Both the position numbers and the translations under genes were made by a program. Below, in pieces: positions 57,063-64,000 of a DNA stretch of 64,000 nt (position 1 is the stretch's first letter; each line of letters starts with the position of its first letter). Below the pieces are notes generated by a model. That model was not told the DNA's origin and did no database searches. It worked only from the letters and a program-made list of their open reading frames with translations. This stretch comes from Monomorium pharaonis. Lineage: Eukaryota > Arthropoda > Insecta > Hymenoptera > Formicidae. The stretch lies in assembly GCF_013373865.1 (NCBI RefSeq), contig NC_050474.1:9782061-9846060 (forward strand). Direction: 5' to 3'.

Positions 57063-57800
57063 TACATATTGAAATTGTTGCCAGCAAAATAGAATGGAGG
57101 GCAGATCACTTTGTAATTTAGGACCCGTCATTAAGTGATCATTTAAGGTGGTGCCATTACAGCTTTGACACGATGCGTTAAATACTACGCGAAGTTTAGT
57201 CGTGCTGCTGGCTTCGCGCAACACCGGATGATGCGGAATGTACACGGGCGTGAAACGCGTTGGCAAATTTTCGGGAACAATTCGCATAATGTCCTAGCCT
57301 TTCATATTCGCTCAAAAATTTGGAGTATTGTTTTCCGGGATTCGAATTCCTTTGCAACCGGCGTTCTAATTTTAAATATAAATTAGCGGTAATTCCACGC
57401 GTAGCTCCGATATCGATCGGAGGGCCGCCGATGTGAAACGGCAGTCACACTATATATCGACCGTCGGCGTCGCGAGTATGAGTTTTTTGAAAGTGATTTT
57501 CACATCGTTCATCTTCTTCCGACAGATACAGCGCAGAGGGAATTTCCTCGATTTCCCAAAACTTTGAAGCAACGAATCCATAGGTAAATCCGCTACGCAA
57601 TTTAACGAGGAAACCGATCCGAATTTCGAATTAACGCTTCCGGTAGGGATCCAACCTAACGCGGTAAGCTGGGCTGTCGGAGAATCGATAGGGCCCCGTT
57701 GGATTTCATTCTTTAATAACGATCCGTATAAATCTGCTCCGATGAGTAGATAGATCGGGTGATCGCTAAATGGATCCAGATCCGAGCTTTAAATTTTTTA
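57063..57800 (-). pseudogene. BEL/Pao pol: N-terminal region and RT start
   Basis: Several frames read FWEIEEIPSALYLSEEDERC, GRYIV.LPFHIGG, LKLERRLQ..., FLSEYERLGH, then the open segment IVPENLPTRFTPVYIPHHPV, STTKLRVVFNASCQS and LNDHLMTGPKLQSDLPSIL up to the mariner insertion. These are the conserved opening motifs of Pao-type RT. At least one in-frame stop and two frameshifts are present. Confidence 0.88.
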
Positions 57801-57829
57801 AATGAGGCCAGGAGTCCATTTGTCTAGAT

Positions 57830-58634
57830 CTCGAGCCGGCATAAGCAGTAATTTTTTGATAAATAAAGGCAGTTACGGGAACGAGGAGGTTTGCTCGCCG
57901 CAGGCCTCAAGCGTGAGGGAGACGAAAGACTTTGCCACGCCACTGTATCGATCCCCGAAACAATGTACCCGAAGGCTCGCGCGGGCACGCCTTGTACGCA
58001 TCGTCTGACACAGAGATTCCGAAATAAAGCTAACTGCGGAGCCCTGATCCAATAACGCACGCACTTTGAATTTGCGGTCTTCTTGTGTGCGCAAGATTAT
58101 CCAGGCAGTCGCCAGTAACACGTTCGGCGTTTTCTTGACTGAAGTATTAATCGTTTGGAAAGAGATCGCGGCCGTCTTGCTCTTAACTTCGGAGGAGCAC
58201 AGGTCTTTCGATTGCGAATTAAGTTCTTTGTCTTGGGAGGCAGAGTTCTTGTTAACAGATTGTATCTGAGTATTGCGATGCAAGAGGGTATGATGCGCTC
58301 GTCGACACACGTTACATCGCTTCTTACTCGGACAGTTCTTCGGGAAATGCCCTTCATTAAAACAATTGAAACAGCGCTTGTGCGCTCGCAATAGTTGAGT
58401 TCTTTGCTCGATAGATAAGCCCTTAAACTCGTCGCACTGTATCAGATGATGGTTCGCGGGGCAACTTAAACATTTATCCGTCGCGACATTATTAATAGAG
58501 GCGCGATTCGAAAATTTAGTTTTGGATGACTGCACTTCCGGTTTGGATTTTGAATGATCAGTGAGGCCACGGATACGCTGTGTCATAAATTCGCGAATCT
58601 CTTTATAAGTAGGAGGTACCGTAGATCCGCCGCG
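57830..58634 (-). pseudogene. BEL/Pao gag C-terminus (zinc knuckles) and protease
   Basis: CLSCPANHHLIQC, CFNCFNEGHFPKNC and CNVCRRAHHTLLH are three Cys/His knuckles that bind RNA. They are followed after a linker by the aspartic protease region VRALLDQGSAVSFISESL, where D-x-G is LDQG and S follows, as in this family. A TGA at 58635-58637 separates this from the gag frame above although the phase is the same. A frameshift near 57990 breaks the protease tail. Confidence 0.88.
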
Positions 58635-58637
58635 TCA

Positions 58638-59530
58638 CAGATTCCACTCATTACGCGTGCGTGGACTGAATTTTTGTGAAATGATATAGACTAATAAGTC
58701 ATCCCATTTATCGACTGGGTGATTTAAATTACTCAGAGTTTTTAATGACGCGGCAGCCGTGTCTCGCAAAGTTTTCAGCTCAGTGGCATTTTCTACTTTT
58801 ATAACGGACAAGTTCGCAAAAGCATGAATATGCGAATGAATAATAGCTTTTTGATCGTCATACTCTTCGACGAGTAGCTTCCACGCAGCGTCATAATTTG
58901 CGTCCGCGATTTGAACATGATTTATTAATACAGCAGCGTCGCCGGTGACGCTGGCCTTTAGATAATGTAATTTTTGCGTATTCGAAAGTGACTCCTTAGA
59001 GGCTACGAGCGATTCGAAAAGTCCGCGGAAATTTCCCATTCCATGAATTTACTGGAGAACTTCGGCAATGAGATGCGTAGTAATTGCAACGACACCGCAC
59101 CGGAAGGGTCTCTCACAGATACGTCGCTTACCGAAGCAGCTCCGCTATGCTCAGTCGCGACGAAGTTACCAATGACGGAGAGGCAGTCCGCTGCTTCATG
59201 ATACGCGTCCTCGGCGGCGAAGAATTCTTCCTCCGTGAAGTATTTATCCGCGCGTAATTTCTCCATCGGCGTCAATTGGAGTAATCGAATGTTGAGTCGT
59301 TGGCAGGATTCCCATAACGCTTCTAGGTCGTCCAATCGTTTTTTGGGTTTATGTAGTGTAACGTTAGCTCTGCCGATCTTCTTAAAATTTGGCAGAACTC
59401 TTTTGATAGAAGCTATAACCGTAGCTTGTTCGATGAGAAGAGCTGGTAGATCTTCCGCCATGGTGGCAAGTAGACTATTACCGCCCGATATATTGCACGG
59501 ACGCAAGGCGTAATTAACGTGCAAATCAAA
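58638..59530 (-). pseudogene. BEL/Pao gag (DUF1759-like)
   Basis: The first frame (59524-59003) holds MAEDLPALLIEQATV, a coiled-coil-like central part and ISLPKFSSKFMEWE. A one-base shift near 59035 gives NFRGLFESLVASKESLSNTQ, KLHYLKASVTGDAAVLI, WKLLVEEYDDQKAI and LVYIISQKFSPRTRNEW. This is the conserved gag domain that precedes the zinc knuckles. The natural start is probably the Met at 59461. Confidence 0.88.
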
Positions 59531-59545
59531 GAATCCGCCACACTA

Positions 59546-60570
59546 AGGAGTGGTGGAGTTTGACTTCAATAGTGCCAGGACAGTTGGTCCTCAATTGAAA
59601 TGCATGTGCGAGCGCGCGGCACTGCGGGTCACGCAGGGCGCACGTGACTGTATGTGGCGGGACCGCCTTTGTCAATCGGGAGATGTGCGAAGATGCACTA
59701 TGACTGCGACTTGCTTTTCCCTCAGGCGAGAGTTTTTCACGTTGGTGATACTGATTTGAATGTTACAAGCTCACTTAGCAATTCCAATGCGGTGGAGTCT
59801 GAATCCTCACGAGAACGCTATTGTTGTTGAATCTTGTTTCAACGGCCGTTTTCACATTTGCACCAAACAAGGTTTTCCCAGGACTCGTTTCTCCTATCCG
59901 GCTCGAAGGATTAAAATCAATGTGAACGCACCTTCGAAATTCACTCTCACATCGACCGTATTTACTTGATGCGCCGGGTGAAAGAATTAACAAGCTTCGT
60001 TTGGTTTAATGAAGTTTATTGCGAAATCTAGAGCACGAGCGGACCGTGATACAAAAGCGATTTCTCGCAAGATTGTTTTTTTTTTTAACTTATTATAGCG
60101 AACTGACTAGTACTCTCGACGAGGTCAAAGTCGGCAATGAGCTGCTGCCTTCCCGATGGTCCCCGGCATTCCCGGCCCACAAAGCCATCATGCGGCAAAC
60201 CCGCGTGATCGTCAAATTTTGGCAACAAATCAGACCACGGTGCCGTGGTACCACGCGTGATTTCCGCATGTCAAGAAGACCGACGGACGCCGGAAAGCAA
60301 TAGCTCGAATCGTATATTAAAACCTTTTGTCCTCAAGAACGCGAGAAGAGTCAGAGAAAACTAAACGCTAGCTGACTCTCTCGAACAAATATATATAATT
60401 GATAATGCAATGATATAATATTGATAACAGAATGAATTCTTCAAATGTTCCACGTTATTAAAAAAAAGATCTCAATTAACAAAACTAAAATATGGCACAT
60501 TAATTGATTATATGTATTATTGAATTAACAAAATCAATTCTAATTAAACTGGCGTTGTTTTAATATAATA
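59546..60570 (-). other. Probable BEL/Pao 5' LTR/leader, borders unresolved
   Basis: On the minus strand TGGCGGATTCTTTGATTTG (59543 downward) just before gag could be a primer-binding site, which would put the 5' LTR at higher coordinates. An AATAAA (60017-60012) and GC-rich sequence to about 60300 fit an LTR. No matching 3' LTR was found, so this is inference. 60301-60570 is AT-rich with nothing seen. The + strand frames here have no motifs. Confidence 0.35.
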
Positions 60571-61827
60571 CTAGCTATGCCCTGCCACGCGTTGCTGCGG
60601 CTCTTTATTCTTATGTTACGTTTTTTTCTAATTTTCTTTGCTTTCGTTATTTAACTTTCGAGAGCCTTGCTTCACTGTTGCTCTTTTTATTTTATTTTTG
60701 AATAAGCACACATTTTATATTTATTTTTTCATGCGCGCACGCTGTAGAAATAGTAAAATCCTTTTTTAACTTCTTACCAAGCTACTTTATTATTTATTCA
60801 ATTCCAGTTCTACAATCTAACTTCTTTTCTCTCGACAACTCATTGTTTATTATGCTCAATTCCATTACTTCGCTGCCCGTGCTTTTCCTTCTTAAGCCTA
60901 GAGGACTTCTTGTTTCTTCTTCCGACAAGAGAGGATCAATCTTATTATTTCTTACTTTTTTAAAATTAATTATTATTACAATTTTATTTTGCAAAGTAAT
61001 ATTAATTTTAATTTAACTATGCAAAAAAATATTAACTTTCATATTAATCTTTTTTAAAACTAAACCTTATTTTTCAAGATTGAACCATCTTAAACATATT
61101 ATTTTTAAGATTAACACAACTTACATTAACTTTCTAATCTTGAGTTATTTTTTTTACAAATTTTATTCCCTTGCACAATTTAAATCTTTTTTTTATATAC
61201 GATTTATTTAATTAATTATAAATTTTATTTTGTTCAAATTGTTTTTCATGTTCCTTCTGCAATTCAATTAAACTCTTCCCATCCATCTTGTTCTGTAAAA
61301 ATATAATATTTTTTAAAAATATAATATTTTTTATATTTAATTTTAAATTTAAAAATAATTTATTTTACCATTATTAAAAGCCTCAATGTATCTAACACTC
61401 TTCAAATTTTCCTCATTAAACTTCACTTTTACATGCACCTTCCATTTCTATTATTTTATTTAATAACAATTATTTTTATTTTATCTCAATTTTAAATATT
61501 AAATTTAACCTAATTTAAAAATATTCTCAAATTAAAGGCCTACATTTATGAAACGACCAGTAATAAATCTAATATTCATTTATTCACGTACTTCTAACTA
61601 AATTCAATACAACGTTGTGTCAAAATTACAAAAAAATATTTAAAAAATATTGTTTAAAATTAAATTATGGCCATCATTTTTGAAACACACGGTATTTCCA
61701 AAATTAGACTCCATAAGAACGCTCCCGGTTACGAATGCAACGTTGTGCCTAAATTTCAAAGCAATCGGTGAAAAACTTACGGAGATCTTAGATGAGGAAC
61801 AAACATTTATATTTTTATTTATATAGA
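60571..61827 (-). mobile_element. Putative non-autonomous Helitron
   Basis: On the minus strand it starts A|TCTATATAAATAAAAATATA (TC at 61827-61826 after an A). It ends with a GC-rich hairpin (GCCGC...GTGGC), then AGGGCATAG and CTAG|T at 60574-60571. TC start, CTAG end preceded by a hairpin, and insertion between A and T are Helitron hallmarks. There are no terminal inverted repeats and no target duplication. No Rep/helicase is encoded. A degenerate LINE is the alternative. Confidence 0.6.
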
Positions 61828-62103
61828 TATTTTGTTTCGTGCAACAGAAAATTTAGTTGAATAAAGAGTATTTATTCAATTACATAAACACAAAATTATT
61901 AATTTTATATTCAGTTAAAGTAAGTATTTATTTATTTGAGAGGAATAAATATAAAATTGACACAATGGTATTTTTCAAATGTTCTATGCTATAAAAGAAA
62001 GATTTTATTCAACAAAACGAAAATCAAAAGTATCAATTTGATTAATTTATTAACGCCTAAGCATTTTCAACATAATTTTCAGCGATTTTATTGACAACAT
62101 TAT

Positions 62104-62295
62104 ACCTTGGTGGAAAAATTTTTACAAAATTCTAAAAAACCACAAAAATTTACAAAAGTGTTCTAATTCTAGCATTTTTCTGTAAAAACTACAAAACTTT
62201 TTTTGTAGTTTCTACAGAAAAATGCTAGAATTGGAAAACTTTTGTAAATTTTTGTAGTTTTTTTAGAATTTTGTAGAAATTTTTTCCGCCAGGGT
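62104..62295. mobile_element. Palindromic MITE, second copy of the 943-1112 family
   Basis: Ends CCTTGGTGGAAAAATTT and AAATTTTTTCCGCCAGGG; the arms share ACAAAATTCTAAAAAAC, CACAAAAATTTACAAAAGTG and AGCATTTTTCTGTAAAAACT with the first copy. Centre near 62195. Confidence 0.85.
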
Positions 62296-64000
62296 AGTCT
62301 ATAAAAAATTTGAAAAGTATCATTTCTTACGTAAAATTTTACGCTCTTTCAGAATCCATTGTCAAAATTTGTGTAAAAAATAGTCCAAAAAAGTTATGGC
62401 GGGTTTTAAGTAAAAAAATACGAAAAAATTGCAAAAACTTTTCTTTCGATATTTTTTTCACGTCGAAATAGTATGAAACTCCAACTCTTTTCGCAATTAT
62501 CGGTGCACAAAATATTTTAAGGGTATATTTTTAAAATTTGTCAAAATTGTCATTTTCATTGAAAAATGGCGGCTAAATCGTAAAAATTTACCAATTATCG
62601 TATTTTTTTGTCATAATTCGTAAATTGCGGACAATTAACGGCTTATTATTACTGAAAATAATGGGATTGATATTCGCAGTTCATTTTCAATCAAATACAC
62701 GATTTTTAAGATGGCGGATTTCAATATGGTGACCAAAAAGTTGTAAAAATCGTTGATTTTTCTACATTTTTCCTAAATTTCTTCATGAATCCTTTCTCGA
62801 AAACTGTTTTATGCACGAACTATTATCAGTTTATGAATTACTTATTAGTATATATCAATGGACAAATTCATAAAGTTATTAGGCAATAAATTTAAAATAG
62901 TAGAAATTGTTGGTTATTAAGTTTTATTGCTGCTATATACATTGTAATTGGGTATTTTCCGTGGTTTTTATAATTTAATAATTGAATAATTAAGTAAAAA
63001 TGATAACCTGGATAAAATAATATATATATAAATGCATATTCATAATTTTATAAATTATTAAAAACAATTATTTTTATCGAGTGTCGCTAATTCTTCCATA
63101 ATTTTTGATATTTTTCTTCAATGTTCATCATTCTTACGATTAGAATACATCATTCTCACTCATTTTTATCATCAATTGTTTGGAAACCTAATAATATCTC
63201 AATTGTAATTATGCAACGTTGTAAATAAAGTTGCTGAAAATTATGCTGAAAATGCATGTGCTTTGGCGTTAATGAGTTAATAATGTTATTAAATTAATCC
63301 AAAATCAATTCCAATTATGGTACATAAATTTTGTTGATTTAACTTCTTTTTTCCGCATATTCTAATCCATATTGAAGGTAGCTAAAAATGCTAACAGAAA
63401 TATACATATATGCTTTGAAGCTTATATTATTTTGAAATATTAAAGATTTTTTTTTACAAATAAAATTACATACCGTTTACTGTGCCGACTCACTTGTTTT
63501 TTTTACAAACACTGCAATAAACACGCATTTTGGGTCTGCTAGTCTGCTATTTAGCTTTTACTTTTAGAAAATAAATTGTAAATAAATTTCTATATAAATT
63601 ATTATTTGCTTTCTACGATGACAGTCACTCACGAAATAGCGAGAGAACTTAATGTTTTTTATAATTAGTATTGCGGAAAAAAGTTAATATACTTAGAGAC
63701 TTTCGAAAATATTTTAATATATTTGAGTATCAATTTAATACGTCTTTTTAATAATAAACTAGACATCAGACGCGTTTCGCACAAGCTTTTTGGTTTTTTA
63801 TTTTTTAAAAATAAATTGTATTAACTTTCTATATTTATTTGCTAAATGATAGTCGCTCATGCAATTAGTGCAATAAGAGAATCAGTTAGAGTATCGTAGA
63901 AAAAAATCAACAATAATTCAAAATATTTGAGAAAACTTTGAGAGAAATGAGTATTGATTTTACATTCCTTTTTTAGATAGGAAATATTCAGAAATTTATT
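62296..64000. other. AT-rich terminal region with diverged repeats
   Basis: 62310-62800 has TE-like phrases (AAAAAAGTTATGGCGGGTTT, AAAAATGGCGGCTAAATC) resembling the arms of the 16492-19316 foldback. 63540-63660 and 63780-63890 are diverged direct repeats (AAAATAAATTGTA.., ATGACAGTCACTCACG against ATGATAGTCGCTCATG). No gene or clear element border was found. Confidence 0.45.

Larger units (their letters stand above)
50416..59545 (-). mobile_element. Degraded BEL/Pao LTR retrotransposon with nested insertions
   Basis: The minus-strand order is gag, CCHC knuckles, aspartic protease, reverse transcriptase, RNase H, integrase zinc-binding domain, integrase core and a DUF5641-like C-terminus, the BEL/Pao arrangement. 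It is interrupted by a mariner (54691-57060) and two satellite-armed elements (about 51413-52090 and 52315-53055). The 5' LTR and leader probably occupy about 59530-60300, where a minus-strand AATAAA exists at 60013, but LTR borders could not be set. Frameshifts and stops show it is inactive. Confidence 0.93.

Overview
This window is animal DNA, almost certainly insect and most likely hymenopteran (ant-like). The evidence is an intact Rac1 gene with insect-type protein sequence, TTAGG-type telomeric repeats, AT-rich non-coding DNA, and a dense load of insect transposon families (P-like, mariner, pogo/Tigger-like, PIF/Harbinger, piggyBac-like, Helitron, BEL/Pao, R1-clade, Penelope). The ant assignment is inference; 'insect' is strong.

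Only one host protein gene is recognised: Rac1 on the + strand, with coding exons at 13312-13346, 14544-14931 and 37353-37508 (192 codons plus stop, CAAX end CFLL). Its second intron is about 22.4 kb and is filled with mobile elements. Nearly everything else is transposon, foldback/MITE or satellite.

Layout. 1-1310: arrays of the palindromic decamer AAGACGTCTT around a palindromic MITE. 1530-3323: a dead PIF/Harbinger transposase that still shows introns. 3811-5060: foldbacks. 5833-7291: a P-superfamily element with a perfect 8-bp target duplication. 7351-9582: a giant palindrome with a LINE tail inserted in one arm. 9937-12376: two interleaved inverted repeats carrying tRNA-like segments. 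12400-13311: more MITEs, then the Rac1 5' region. 13312-37508: Rac1. Its intron 2 holds, in order, a piggyBac-like foldback (16492-19316) carrying a TTAGG tract and an R1/TRAS-like retrotransposon tail, a TTAA-flanked MITE, a THAP-domain remnant, a Penelope fragment, a palindromic mariner, a pogo/Tigger-like transposase split by a MITE, a nearly full-length LINE (29122-34232), a hAT-like foldback and two more palindromic elements. 37509-46000: Rac1 3' flank, GT microsatellite, MITEs, a tRNA-like cloverleaf, a second copy of the tRNA-like foldback family, and a 1.3-kb foldback. 46000-50306: retroelement fragments and a 1.7-kb putative solo LTR. 50416-59545: a degraded BEL/Pao retrotransposon on the minus strand. 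It was split by a mariner (54691-57060), which was itself split by the tRNA-like foldback, and also by two satellite-armed elements that share a core with a third at about 48 kb. 60571-61827: a putative non-autonomous Helitron. 62104-64000: MITE and AT-rich sequence.

The most unusual item is the group of three elements (cores near 48.0, 51.7 and 52.8 kb). They share one GC-rich core of about 100 bp plus a (GT)n tract, but each carries different short tandem repeats as flanking arms. All alignments were made by eye; no database search was possible.
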